Source: a virus
IMG/VR virus record: IMGVR_UViG_3300045999_004134
Span: 1-22,959 of that record
Strand: one strand, 5' to 3'
Length of the DNA stretch: 22,959 nucleotides
Under the pieces are notes generated by a model. That model saw only the letters and a list, made by a program, of their open reading frames with translations, had not been told where the DNA came from and did not search any database. Below, one piece after another: positions 5,542 to 11,423 of this stretch (position 1 is the stretch's first letter; every line of letters begins with the position of its first letter). Made by a program: the position numbers and the translations under genes.

Positions 5542-6339
5542 TTAGGCATCATTTTCCACCATTTTAGACTGGGAGAAACATCTCAGACAAAGCGCCGGAT
5601 TAGATCCGTGAGGGCATTTAGGCGGCGGCGCGGCCATCGCGGCGATCGCTTCCTGTTCCTTTAGGTATCTCTCAGACGCTAGGCGGTCTTTTGAAGCCTT
5701 TTCTGCCCTAATCGCGGCTAGATCCTCAACCGACTTCTCTCGTGCCGGCAGAGGCTCGTCTAGCCAGCCCTCGCGGTTTAGCCAAGTGGTCGGATGAGGT
5801 ATAAATTGCGCCGGCGGCAGGTTAGGGTCGTTTGCGAACCGGCGAGCGCCGGCTACGGCGTGGCAACCGTCCTCGGCTAGCTTTAGGAAAGCCTTTCTAG
5901 CGGCGGCCTTGCCGACCTTGCGTGGATAGGCTTCCCAGAACTGATCAAACCAATCGTCATATAGTTTCTTAGTTTCAGTATTCTTAGTATTGTTATTCTT
6001 ATGTATCGGGTTTTCCGATGACGGGAAATCCGATGACGGCAAATCCGATGGGTCAGTAGTCCGCCAAATAGCCTCACCGAACCGGTTAGAGATCCGGCTT
6101 TGGGATCGCTCTAAATAGCCGCCGGCCTCTAGTTCTTTGACCGCCGACCGGATTAGATCCGTGCCGCAATCGTTTGCCCTAGCTAGTTGGCCGATAGAAA
6201 CCGACCAGCCCGGACTATGGCTAAGCAACTGAGCAAGTAATCCAATCGCTTTTAGGCTCAACCGGTTATCCCTTAGCCACGAATTAGGGATTTGGGTGAA
6301 TTGACTATCGAACGCGTGGTTTCCGCGAATTATCGGCAT
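5542..6339 (-). CDS. Replication initiator, winged-helix N-terminus
   Basis: The product has 265 residues from the ATG at 6339, preceded by GAAAGGA. Residues 10-95 form a winged helix typical of phage and plasmid initiators: F-x-Q-I-P-N-x-W-L-R near 14-23, LSLKAIGLLAQLLS and IGQLARAN helices, DLIRSAVKELEAGGYLER as the recognition part. A low-complexity linker (about 98-125) follows, then a DnaD-like or helicase-loader-like helical domain with FDQFWEAYPRKVGKAAARKA and FIPHPTTWLNREGW. The tail has C242, H244, C251 and C254, a probable zinc site. The linker is encoded by 15-base repeats that may be the origin. The initiator would bind there and recruit a helicase, presumably the host's. Confidence 0.8.
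   Translation of the reverse strand: MPIIRGNHAFDSQFTQIPNSWLRDNRLSLKAIGLLAQLLSHSPGWSVSIGQLARANDCGTDLIRSAVKELEAGGYLERSQSRISNRFGEAIWRTTDPSDLPSSDFPSSENPIHKNNNTKNTETKKLYDDWFDQFWEAYPRKVGKAAARKAFLKLAEDGCHAVAGARRFANDPNLPPAQFIPHPTTWLNREGWLDEPLPAREKSVEDLAAIRAEKASKDRLASERYLKEQEAIAAMAAPPPKCPHGSNPALCLRCFSQSKMVENDA
5958..6050. repeat. Candidate replication origin: three 15-base-spaced repeats beside an AT-rich stretch
   Basis: TCCGATG occurs at 6014-6020, 6029-6035 and 6044-6050, exactly 15 bases apart. The surrounding bases are nearly the same in each unit (AAATCCGATGACGG-type). The adjoining 5958-6007 is very AT-rich and includes TATTCTTA twice. Iterons followed by an AT-rich segment inside the initiator gene is the layout of the lambda origin in gene O. 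The repeats also encode a repetitive Ser/Asp/Pro linker, so protein-level repetition is the alternative explanation. Confidence 0.45.
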
Positions 6340-6544
6340 TGGTTGTCCTTTCAAAAGTGCGGTAGGCCATCTCCGCTGTCTTATCTTTAGCCCCACCGGC
6401 ATAGCGGCCGGCGTGATAGTAGATCTTGATTAGCTTTTCATGGTGATCTACTAAGTCCTTATCTGTGAGGATCGCATAGCCGTCTTTCTGTAACGCGACC
6501 TCGCGCATCCATCTAGCTATGCTTTCTATGCTTGTCCTTTTCAC
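6305..6544 (-). CDS. Hypothetical 79-residue protein upstream of the initiator
   Basis: The product begins at a GTG (6544) with AGGAG four bases upstream. It reads as a helical, basic protein: SIESIARWMREVALQKDGYA, then DLVDHHEKLIKIYYHAGRYA and a Thr/Arg/Lys-rich tail. No Cys, no membrane segment and no recognised domain. Its end overlaps the start of the replication initiator by about 35 bases, so the tail may be constrained by that overlap. It could be an accessory to the initiator, judged only from position. Confidence 0.55.
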   Translation of the reverse strand: MKRTSIESIARWMREVALQKDGYAILTDKDLVDHHEKLIKIYYHAGRYAGGAKDKTAEMAYRTFERTTNADNSRKPRVR

Positions 6545-6551
6545 TTCTCTC

Positions 6552-6881
6552 CTAAATAGCTATACGCGTGTAATTATCTAATAGCCTGAACCAAAATCCG
6601 GTGCTCGCGTCATACACCGGCGCGATGTCGGTTCGTTCATAGCGGCTGAGTTTCCAGCCGTAAGCTCTAGCCAACTCAGCCATTTCCGGATCGCTCTCCA
6701 TAAGGGCGTTGATCTCAGCGCACATAGAAATTATGTTTGTAGGATCGCCGGCCGATTTAGCGCCACCCATTCCCCGATTAGCGCGGTGATGGGGAATTAG
6801 GTCATAAAGTCGGCCACAGTGGTAACAACCGCGATCCCTAAACAGGTACTTCTCGAACTCTTGTGGTTTCATTCGTCCCAT
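6552..6881 (-). CDS. HNH-like nuclease or zinc-binding phage protein
   Basis: The protein has 109 residues. C19-x2-C22 in CYHCGRLYDLIPHH is followed by HHRANRGMGGAKSAGDPTN and C53 in IISMCAEINALMESD. The double His after a Cys knuckle, then an Asn-rich loop and a C-x3-N element, resembles the HNH/DUF968-type fold common in phages. The later phrase ARAYGWKLSRYE is typical of the same group. AGGGG six bases before the ATG supports the start. It lies in the early DNA-metabolism operon, and an accessory nuclease role is likely but unproven. Confidence 0.7.
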   Translation of the reverse strand: MGRMKPQEFEKYLFRDRGCYHCGRLYDLIPHHRANRGMGGAKSAGDPTNIISMCAEINALMESDPEMAELARAYGWKLSRYERTDIAPVYDASTGFWFRLLDNYTRIAI

Positions 6882-7087
6882 TCGTTGCCCCTAAACCCTA
6901 TCCGCATTTCGGGGTAATTAGCGTCCTCAACTCGGTCAGCGGTTGCCGTTAGTCCGGTATCTCTATCTAAAGTTTCTTCGGGGCATTCGTGTTGCTTGCG
7001 CCACGCTTTCAATAGCTGTTCCGCTCTCTCGGATTTAGCTTTGAACTTAGCGCCGCAACTACACCTTTCGGAAACTTCTTCAATCAT
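6869..7087 (-). CDS. Small zinc-finger-like protein
   Basis: The protein has 72 residues. C9 and C11 in RCSCGAKFKA, with H33 and C35 in KQHECPEE, make a C-x-C...H-x-C set that could bind zinc around a helix (SERAEQLLKAWRK). The C-terminal 30 residues are acidic and probably flexible. Tiny phage proteins of this zinc-finger shape are common in early regions and often unassigned. The start overlaps the upstream coiled-coil gene by four bases, and the end overlaps the HNH-like gene by 13. Confidence 0.6.
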   Translation of the reverse strand: MIEEVSERCSCGAKFKAKSERAEQLLKAWRKQHECPEETLDRDTGLTATADRVEDANYPEMRIGFRGNEWDE

Positions 7088-7434
7088 CTACCGGCCTGTA
7101 AATAAGTAATTTCTACCATCCGCGCTTGCGTTTGTAACGCGCTTTGCGTTTGGTTGAGCTGTTGGAGTTTAGTCCTAACCCGATTGTATTTGGCTTTGGC
7201 TAATTCCGCCTCTAGCCTCGCGGCTTGGCTTTCTAGCTTGGCTAGGGCTTGGCGATCGCTCACCAATCCATCTATCCTTAGAAAGGCCGTTGCCTCAATC
7301 CTTTCGGCTTCGGACTGTTTGTTAGCTAGTTCTACTTCCGCGTGGTATTGGGCATCTATGCCCTTTTCAGCCTCGCGGCGTATCTCCGCTAGCGCCTGAA
7401 TTATCCGATCCGGCGTTACTATTTCTTCGCTCAT
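7084..7434 (-). CDS. Coiled-coil protein, 116 residues
   Basis: The product is almost entirely helical and charged. After MSEEIVTPDRIIQALAEIR it runs through two long heptad-like stretches (residues 18-50 and 60-108) rich in Ala, Glu, Gln and Lys, including LAKLESQAARLEAELAKAKY. There is no Cys and no membrane segment. Proteins of this shape occur in early actinophage operons next to recombination genes with no assigned function. The gene overlaps the next gene upstream by 68 bases, more than usual, and the ribosome-binding site (GGAA) is weak. Confidence 0.65.
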   Translation of the reverse strand: MSEEIVTPDRIIQALAEIRREAEKGIDAQYHAEVELANKQSEAERIEATAFLRIDGLVSDRQALAKLESQAARLEAELAKAKYNRVRTKLQQLNQTQSALQTQARMVEITYLQAGR

Positions 7435-7585
7435 TTTCCAATTTCATTTCTAGTTGATGAACTCGGAAGAACGCGTGAGTCCAGCCAAACTCTTTAGCTC
7501 GGTAAAGACGCATAGCTAGCTCACGCTGTTCCTCGATGTGAGCAATCAAGATTGCTTCTCTTTGGCTGTCCAATGTTCTGCCCAC
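7367..7585 (-). CDS. Hypothetical 72-residue helical protein
   Basis: The core, LDSQREAILIAHIEEQRELA then MRLYRAKEFGWTHAFFRVHQ, looks like two amphipathic helices. The last 20 residues are Ser/Asn/Gly-rich and lie within the overlap with the coiled-coil gene, so they are probably unconstrained. The start is uncertain: a GTG at 7585 gives the longest product, with GGA directly abutting it, and a TTG four codons later is an alternative with GGAG 11 bases upstream. It overlaps the end of the annealing-protein gene. The family is not recognised. Confidence 0.55.
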   Translation of the reverse strand: MGRTLDSQREAILIAHIEEQRELAMRLYRAKEFGWTHAFFRVHQLEMKLENERRNSNAGSDNSGASGDTPRG

Positions 7586-8094
7586 TCCGTAATCGTGGCT
7601 AGGGTGGCGTCATCCACGCCAGCTTGCCTAGCTTCACTATACAACTTGCGCAGGGGTTCGATACCCTTAGCGGCCTTAGCTTCCGCAACCCAATCGCGGC
7701 TAGGGGTTAGGCCACGCGATACTTTGGCCATCTCCTCACGCGTTACGCGCTTATCGCCGCCGTAATTAGCGTTAGCCAAAGCGCGACCAATCGCGCTGGT
7801 TTCACAGTTCTCCAACGCGCTAGTTTTATTGGCCATACCGTTCTTGCCGTCAATTTCAAAAGCTAGGCCGGTAGATTTTAGATACCAACTGTTTTCTGGA
7901 TAATCTTGCGCAGGGGCATCTTCCCAGATTTCAAACATTGGCAACCAGATCTCCGCTTTGACTACCCAAGTTAGCGCCGCTCGATCTTCCGGCGTTGTTA
8001 GGTTTTGCGTTGTTATCCTGCCGTGAGGGTGATCCGCGTAAAAGCGTTTGATGCGATCTTTTACTTCCTCATAATCATTTGGGTTATAGCTCAT
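7546..8094 (-). CDS. Probable single-strand annealing recombinase (Rad52/Erf-like)
   Basis: The protein has 182 residues. The N-terminal part (Y-x2-V-x-D-R-x4-F-x3-HP near 8-23, then TWVVKAEIW) looks like the first strands of an annealing fold. A strand STGLAFEIDG is followed by TSALENCETSAIGRALANAN at about 91-110. The helix motif (ENxETSAIGRALA) is a signature of phage Erf/Rad52-like annealing proteins and mirrors the Rad52 helix that binds DNA. The C-terminal 50 residues are helical. It lies two genes from a YqaJ-type exonuclease, forming the classic exonuclease plus annealing-protein pair used for phage recombination. AGAAAGGA precedes the ATG. Exact subfamily is not settled by eye. Confidence 0.7.
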   Translation of the reverse strand: MSYNPNDYEEVKDRIKRFYADHPHGRITTQNLTTPEDRAALTWVVKAEIWLPMFEIWEDAPAQDYPENSWYLKSTGLAFEIDGKNGMANKTSALENCETSAIGRALANANYGGDKRVTREEMAKVSRGLTPSRDWVAEAKAAKGIEPLRKLYSEARQAGVDDATLATITEWAEHWTAKEKQS

Positions 8095-8354
8095 TTCTTT
8101 CCTTTCTTTTTAGTTTCGTGTTTTTTAGATCCGTCACGCAAATCCCAATAGAAGATCCCAAGTCCGGTATCGGCTAAATCGCCAATCTTAGTTAGTCGGC
8201 CTATCAAGCCATTTACGGCCGTCATAACCTGCTCAGCGTCCTTTTCATAAGCAAAAGATAATTGACCAAAGGTTTTATTTAGCTCTTTGACCATTTCTAC
8301 CGCGCTTACTTTTAGCGCCCATTCGTAGATTAGTTCTTCTTTAGTTTTCGTCAT
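8091..8354 (-). CDS. Hypothetical 87-residue protein between recombination genes
   Basis: I take the ATG at 8354, because GGAG lies six bases upstream of it; the ATG at 8360 abuts GGAG directly. The product is helical (KEELIYEWALKVSAVEMVKE), then EQVMTAVNGLIGRLTKIGDL, ending with an aromatic strand and a strongly basic tail (KKHETKKKGKK). No family is recognised. The basic tail and position between the exonuclease and the annealing protein suggest nucleic-acid binding or a partner role, by inference only. The stop overlaps the annealing-protein start. Confidence 0.55.
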   Translation of the reverse strand: MTKTKEELIYEWALKVSAVEMVKELNKTFGQLSFAYEKDAEQVMTAVNGLIGRLTKIGDLADTGLGIFYWDLRDGSKKHETKKKGKK

Positions 8355-8721
8355 CGTCATCTCCGGTCTTGCTGTTGTTTATTAGGTCATCTACCTTGCG
8401 CGGCAGGACTACATCTGGGTTGAGTTTGTGGTATTCCTTATCCGTAAGGATCGTGACCAATGACCAGTTTTCGTCCTCGCCAACAGTTAGCCACTTACTC
8501 CTAAGGCCGGCGAACTTTAGTTTGTAGCCGTGATAGACCACCACTTCGTAATCGCCGTTCGGATCATAGCCGCGGTGCGGCGTGGTTCTCTCTAGTGCGA
8601 CGATCTCGCCGGCTATGTTCGTATTCTCGAAATTGTGCCTAACCATAACTACCTGACCAACTTTGGGTTCTTCCGAGTAGAAAGTGTCTAGCACGTCTAT
8701 TAGTCGTTCTGCATTTTCCAT
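8341..8721 (-). CDS. Hypothetical 126-residue protein with beta-barrel-like middle
   Basis: The N-terminal helix (ERLIDVLDTFYSEE) leads into alternating strands: KVGQVVMVRHNFENTNIAG, EIVALERTTP, DYEVVVYHGYKLKF and SKWLTVG. V-G-Q-x-V followed by a G-E-I-V-A strand is what small SH3- or KOW-like barrels look like, but I cannot name a family. The tail is strongly acidic (GDDDDEN), unlike the basic tail of the next gene, so the two might interact. GAAAGGG six bases before the ATG supports the start. It directly follows the exonuclease gene. Confidence 0.55.
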   Translation of the reverse strand: MENAERLIDVLDTFYSEEPKVGQVVMVRHNFENTNIAGEIVALERTTPHRGYDPNGDYEVVVYHGYKLKFAGLRSKWLTVGEDENWSLVTILTDKEYHKLNPDVVLPRKVDDLINNSKTGDDDDEN

Positions 8722-9615
8722 TTATTGCCCTTTCTTTTTTGTTAGATACGGCTTGCCGCCGTTACGCGCAACCCTTATGTATGACGGTGTGTCATAGATA
8801 AGTGCTGTGCGAGCTTTGCCCATCGCGTCCAAAACTGCCGCTTCCGCTTTGCGTAATTCTTTAGTTGCTTCTTCGACCGCTTGCGTAGCGCCGAAATACT
8901 GGATCCCTAGATCGCCTAACTCAACTGCTAGGTCGGGGTCTATGTCCGGATGGCTAGCGCGAACCGCTTGAACGGTTGCCTCGGATCCATCCCACTCCGG
9001 CTTTTGGCCGGTGGCTAAACATTGGCGGAAGATCTGAACGCGCTCAAAATCGTAGTGTTGCCAGATCGGATCGGCCTCAACTAAAAACTCTCGGTAATCT
9101 GAACCGGCGATTAGAACCGCAACACGCGCCTCAAACAAACCCATCGTGGCCATATACCATTGGACTTGCGTGGCGTAATAGCGCGGAACACCCTTTTCCC
9201 AATCGTCCGCAAATCGCGCCGTCTTGATTTCTAGGATGCCTAATTCGCCATTGGCCTTTTCATAGATCGCGTCCGGATTAGCCAACATAAAATCGTGGTT
9301 GTTATTTACCCAAGTTCCAACATCTCGATAGATCTTTAGTTCTGGATGATCGGCTTCAAACCGGTTGATGATCACAGGCTCTAGCGATCTTCCCCAATAC
9401 ATCGCCTCATTGTCGCTGTTGTTAGTTGGTATCAGGCCTAACTTCTTTGCCCATAAAGAATAGGCACTTTCGTATTTGCTTTCACCGGCGATCGCGCCAA
9501 CTTCGGATCCGCCTATTCTGCCCTCGCGCATTTTGTGCCATTCCGGAGATCCGGCTTCGGCGTTACCCATAAGGGTTGCGCTGACCTTTTCTGCTATGCT
9601 GTTTTCAGCCATCAT
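8722..9615 (-). CDS. YqaJ-type viral recombinase exonuclease
   Basis: The protein has 297 residues, normal for the family. The PD-(D/E)XK core is clear: GRIGGSEVGAIAG at 32-44, the GRSLEP element with E79, NPDA with D115, and LEIKTA with E129 and K131, then the Gln pair Q150/Q152 in TQVQWYM. This fold covers lambda Exo-like 5'-3' exonucleases that resect double-strand ends for an annealing protein, here probably the one at 7546-8094. The last 90 residues are helical and lie outside the catalytic core. It is the first gene of the early leftward operon, with AAAGGA before tandem ATG codons and a 175-base control region upstream. Confidence 0.9.
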   Translation of the reverse strand: MMAENSIAEKVSATLMGNAEAGSPEWHKMREGRIGGSEVGAIAGESKYESAYSLWAKKLGLIPTNNSDNEAMYWGRSLEPVIINRFEADHPELKIYRDVGTWVNNNHDFMLANPDAIYEKANGELGILEIKTARFADDWEKGVPRYYATQVQWYMATMGLFEARVAVLIAGSDYREFLVEADPIWQHYDFERVQIFRQCLATGQKPEWDGSEATVQAVRASHPDIDPDLAVELGDLGIQYFGATQAVEEATKELRKAEAAVLDAMGKARTALIYDTPSYIRVARNGGKPYLTKKKGQ

Positions 9616-9637
9616 TTACTTGTCCTTTCTGGTGGCG

Positions 9638-9663
9638 GCCGGCGGTCAGCGTAGATCGCCGGC
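9638..9663 (-). repeat. Inverted repeat in the exonuclease leader
   Basis: GCCGGCG (9638-9644) and CGCCGGC (9657-9663) are perfect 7-base arms around a 12-base loop. On the minus strand the hairpin would end about ten bases before the AAAGGA ribosome-binding site of the exonuclease gene. It lacks a T-run, so it is not a standard terminator. A leader hairpin or protein-binding site is possible. Confidence 0.4.
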
Positions 9664-9746
9664 TTTCTCATTTACTCTAGGGTCGGGGTAGGTCTTTTTC
9701 GGTCTATCCGCCGCGCCGTTAGCGAAAAGTTATTTTCAACGCGCCG

Positions 9747-9777
9747 ATAATAGCCGCCTATTAGCTAAGCCGGTCAG
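9747..9777 (-). promoter_or_regulatory. Weak candidate leftward early promoter
   Basis: On the minus strand CTGACC (9777-9772) is followed after 19 bases by TATTAT (9752-9747). That matches four of six bases of a TTGACA -35 and five of six of a TATAAT -10, but the spacing is long. It overlaps a palindrome that could serve as operator. The 175-base region 9616-9790 is the only sizeable gap without a gene, and it separates the two divergent transcripts. Confidence 0.25.
9748..9763. promoter_or_regulatory. Palindromic operator candidate between whiB and the early operon
   Basis: TAATAG (9748-9753), four bases, then CTATTA (9758-9763) form a perfect inverted repeat. It lies midway between the divergent starts of whiB and the exonuclease and overlaps a possible leftward -10. 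A dimeric regulator binding here could control both directions. No second copy was noticed in the window. Confidence 0.35.
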
Positions 9778-9778
9778 A

Positions 9779-9784
9779 TAGGCT
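9779..9784 (+). promoter_or_regulatory. Candidate leaderless -10 box (TAGGCT) for whiB
   Basis: TAGGCT is followed by six A residues and the GTG at 9791. No Shine-Dalgarno sequence is present at proper distance, and no -35 is obvious. The spacing is identical to that of six minus-strand candidates in this window. Confidence 0.5.
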
Positions 9785-9790
9785 AAAAAA

Positions 9791-10084
9791 GTGAAGCCGG
9801 TAGCGGTCGAGAAGTATCTCATCTTGAACGAGCGCATAATCGCAGAGAACGAGCGCTCAGGCTTTGTGCCGCCGTGCCGATCTAGGCCAAAAGTTTTTTA
9901 CCCCGAAGATTTTTACGAGAACGCCGAACGCGAAGCTATGGAGCAAACCGCTAAGGCTTTATGCGGCCGTTGTTTATTTAGTAACGAGTGTTTAGATTAC
10001 GCGCTAACCGCTAGGGAAACTACTGGCGTATGGGGTGGTATGACTGGCCGCGAGCGCCAAGGATTATTACGTCGGCTTAGTTAG
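9791..10084 (+). CDS. whiB: WhiB-family Fe-S transcription factor
   Basis: The protein has 97 residues, usual for the family. The four Fe-S cluster ligands are C29, C58, C61 and C67, with the family spacing C-x2-C-x5-C after the first Cys. GVWGG at 79-83 is the beta-turn signature, followed by the basic C-terminus (RERQGLLRRLS) expected to contact DNA. WhiB proteins are restricted to Actinobacteria and their phages and act with the host sigma-A subunit; phage copies can alter host septation or superinfection. It is the only plus-strand gene, transcribed against everything else. It ends tail-to-tail with the lysis cassette, the two stop codons overlapping, with no terminator between. The GTG start appears leaderless. 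Confidence 0.93.
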   Translation: MKPVAVEKYLILNERIIAENERSGFVPPCRSRPKVFYPEDFYENAEREAMEQTAKALCGRCLFSNECLDYALTARETTGVWGGMTGRERQGLLRRLS

Positions 10085-10269
10085 TCTTTCTTGAAAGCTA
10101 CCGAAGTTAGCAAGCTAAGCAATCCAGCGCCTAGCGATACCGAAGCTAAACCTGGCCAGTCAATAGCAAATAGGCCGATAGATCCGGAACCTAGAAAAGC
10201 GAGCGCCGCCTGAGCTACTGTCTTGATAGCTCTTTCACCGGCGTATGACCAAAACTCTAAACTAAACAT
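10081..10269 (-). CDS. Holin-like small membrane protein (r1t-type)
   Basis: The protein has 62 residues. It opens MFSLEFWSYAGERAIKTVAQ, where W-x4-ERAIKT-x-AQ is the recognisable start of r1t-type phage holins. Two hydrophobic segments follow (about 20-36 and 42-57: ALAFLGSGSIGLFAID, LASVSLGAGLLSLLTSV), and the chain ends with a short Lys/Asp tail. Holins form membrane lesions that release endolysin at a set time. It is the last gene of the lysis cassette, with AAGGA eight bases before the ATG. Its stop overlaps the stop of whiB on the other strand. Confidence 0.78.
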   Translation of the reverse strand: MFSLEFWSYAGERAIKTVAQAALAFLGSGSIGLFAIDWPGLASVSLGAGLLSLLTSVAFKKD

Positions 10270-10480
10270 CTTCCCGATCCTTACTGATCTTTACATCTTC
10301 GTATGTCGCAAAAGCAGTATAGGCCGTCAAAATAATAGAGATCAAGGCCACGCCGCCAATTATCAACTCACGCGAAACCGAAGTGTCGGAAGCCCAAGTT
10401 GCCGCCCCAAAAATGATCATTGTTGCGGCTAGTGCGAAGCTCATATAGATCAGCCTACGGCGGTGCTTCCAGCTAGGCAT
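10262..10480 (-). CDS. Two-span membrane protein of the lysis cassette
   Basis: The protein has 72 residues. The basic N-terminus (MPSWKHRRR) precedes a first span at about 10-29 (LIYMSFALAATMIIFGAATW) and a second at about 38-58 (ELIIGGVALISIILTAYTAF), then a charged tail. That topology is shared by many class II holins. It overlaps both neighbours (peptidase and r1t-like holin). It may be a second holin or an antiholin to the 62-residue protein; paired holin genes beside the endolysin are common in actinophages. No motif separates these options. The Shine-Dalgarno site is weak, so coupling with the peptidase gene is likely. Confidence 0.65.
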   Translation of the reverse strand: MPSWKHRRRLIYMSFALAATMIIFGAATWASDTSVSRELIIGGVALISIILTAYTAFATYEDVKISKDREDV

Positions 10481-10892
10481 TCTGCTTGTTCATCCAAGCA
10501 ATAGGATCTACCGGAACTTTGCCGCGCACTTCCCAATGTAGGTGAATACCGGTCGAAGCGCCGGTTGTTCCCATAATCCCTAGCTTCTGTCCTTGCTTTA
10601 CGCGATCGCCAGCCTTGACCGCAATAGAGTCTTGCTCTAGGTGAGCCATAAGGTGCGTAACGCCGCTAATACCGCGATACTTTACAAAGTAGCCATAGCC
10701 GCCACCTGGGGCAGTTGATTTACGAGCTTCGATTACTAGGCCATCTTCGGGTGCGATTACGGCAGTCTTAGCGCGGCCAGTAACTAGATCTACGCCGGCG
10801 TGTAGTCGGCGCTTGCCAGTGATTGGATGCTTGCGCCATCCGTAAGGTGAAGTGATTTGGTATTTGCCTTTGACCGGTGCGAGGATCTTCAT
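10473..10892 (-). CDS. M23/LytM-type metallopeptidase endolysin
   Basis: The product has 139 residues from the ATG at 10892, which has GGAG nine bases upstream and an ATGA overlap; an open frame continues upstream without these. It is a bare LytM domain: H31-x3-D35 in HAGVDL, H84 in HLMAHL, and H117-x-H119 in GIHLHWEV, with SPYGWR at 15-20. H31, D35 and H119 are the zinc ligands; H84 and H117 are catalytic. The enzyme cuts peptide cross-bridges in peptidoglycan. No signal peptide or cell-wall-binding domain is present, so export would rely on the adjacent holins. A tail-tip lysin is possible, but the lysis-cassette position favours endolysin. Confidence 0.88.
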   Translation of the reverse strand: MKILAPVKGKYQITSPYGWRKHPITGKRRLHAGVDLVTGRAKTAVIAPEDGLVIEARKSTAPGGGYGYFVKYRGISGVTHLMAHLEQDSIAVKAGDRVKQGQKLGIMGTTGASTGIHLHWEVRGKVPVDPIAWMNKQNA

Positions 10893-11131
10893 TTGAGCAA
10901 GCTCCATAGCGCGGCCACAAAGCCAGTTAGACCAGCGCCTAGCGCCGAGAAAGACAACTTTTCGATCCACTCAAAGCGAGCTAGTTTTTGCTCAACCCTG
11001 TTCATACGGCTAGGTAGATCTTTTAGGTTTTTTAGATCTGCCACAATCTCAATCTGAACTGATTGAAGTTCCAATAGCTTCTCGTAGATGTCTTTTTGCG
11101 TAATCCTTACGCCGGTCGTTTCTTCTGGCAT
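10889..11131 (-). CDS. XhlA-like protein: coiled coil with C-terminal membrane anchor
   Basis: The protein has 80 residues. The N-terminal 50 are coiled-coil-like (DIYEKLLELQSVQIEIVADL, RMNRVEQKLARFEW), followed by one hydrophobic span at about 59-78 (LSFSALGAGLTGFVAALWSL). A cytosolic coiled coil plus a C-terminal anchor is the layout of XhlA/hemolysin-XhlA-type proteins, which assist holins in lysis. It is coupled to the peptidase gene by ATGA and begins the lysis cassette. AGGA six bases before the ATG supports the start. Confidence 0.72.
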   Translation of the reverse strand: MPEETTGVRITQKDIYEKLLELQSVQIEIVADLKNLKDLPSRMNRVEQKLARFEWIEKLSFSALGAGLTGFVAALWSLLK

Positions 11132-11156
11132 TTTAGTTCCTGGTTTTGTTCAGGTT

Positions 11157-11423
11157 CTATGATACAGAGGTAACGCGCACCGCCGAAGTAGCGCCGGATC
11201 CAATCGCGTAAAGGGCATCATCAGCGTCAATTTGAAAGACTGTGGTGTTTGTCTTGCTTAGCTTGATTCCGTTAGCGGTAGTTACCGATCCACCACCAAC
11301 ATAAACAGCGGTGTCACCATCGAAATCGCCGTCCTGTAAATAAACAAGTTTGGCCGAGATGGATGGGCCAGCAACTTCGACCCTAGCGGTGCCGACTGAT
11401 ACGGCTGAGTTAGTTACTGGCAT
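11157..11423 (-). CDS. Small beta-rich virion-associated protein
   Basis: The protein has 88 residues. It is dominated by strands and Gly/Thr/Val turns: AVYVGGGSVTTANGIKLSK, then TVFQIDADDALYAIGSGATS and a C-terminal VRVTSVS. The phrase 'tavYvGg-sVtt-nGi-L' followed by 'd-lYAi--ga-t--vrV' is typical of short phage proteins encoded between tail-fibre and lysis genes. They are probably structural, though function is unproven. The start overlaps the upstream stop as TAATG. The 25 bases after its end lead into the lysis cassette, with only the ribosome-binding site seen there. Confidence 0.65.
   Translation of the reverse strand: MPVTNSAVSVGTARVEVAGPSISAKLVYLQDGDFDGDTAVYVGGGSVTTANGIKLSKTNTTVFQIDADDALYAIGSGATSAVRVTSVS

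Noticed and set aside
5883-6077. Open frame on the minus strand in another phase within the replication initiator
   Set aside because: It lies wholly inside the initiator gene and its Arg/His/Ile-rich product is created by the 15-base repeats and the AT-rich stretch; nothing supports translation.
10893-10970. N-terminal extension of the M23 peptidase
   Set aside because: It overlaps the XhlA-like gene in another phase; the ATG at 10892 has GGAG and an ATGA overlap, and begins right at the domain.
11131-11157. CCTG/CAGG hairpin between the tip cluster and lysis cassette as a terminator
   Set aside because: The arms are only four bases and there is no T-run; the sequence mostly serves as the ribosome-binding region of the XhlA-like gene.
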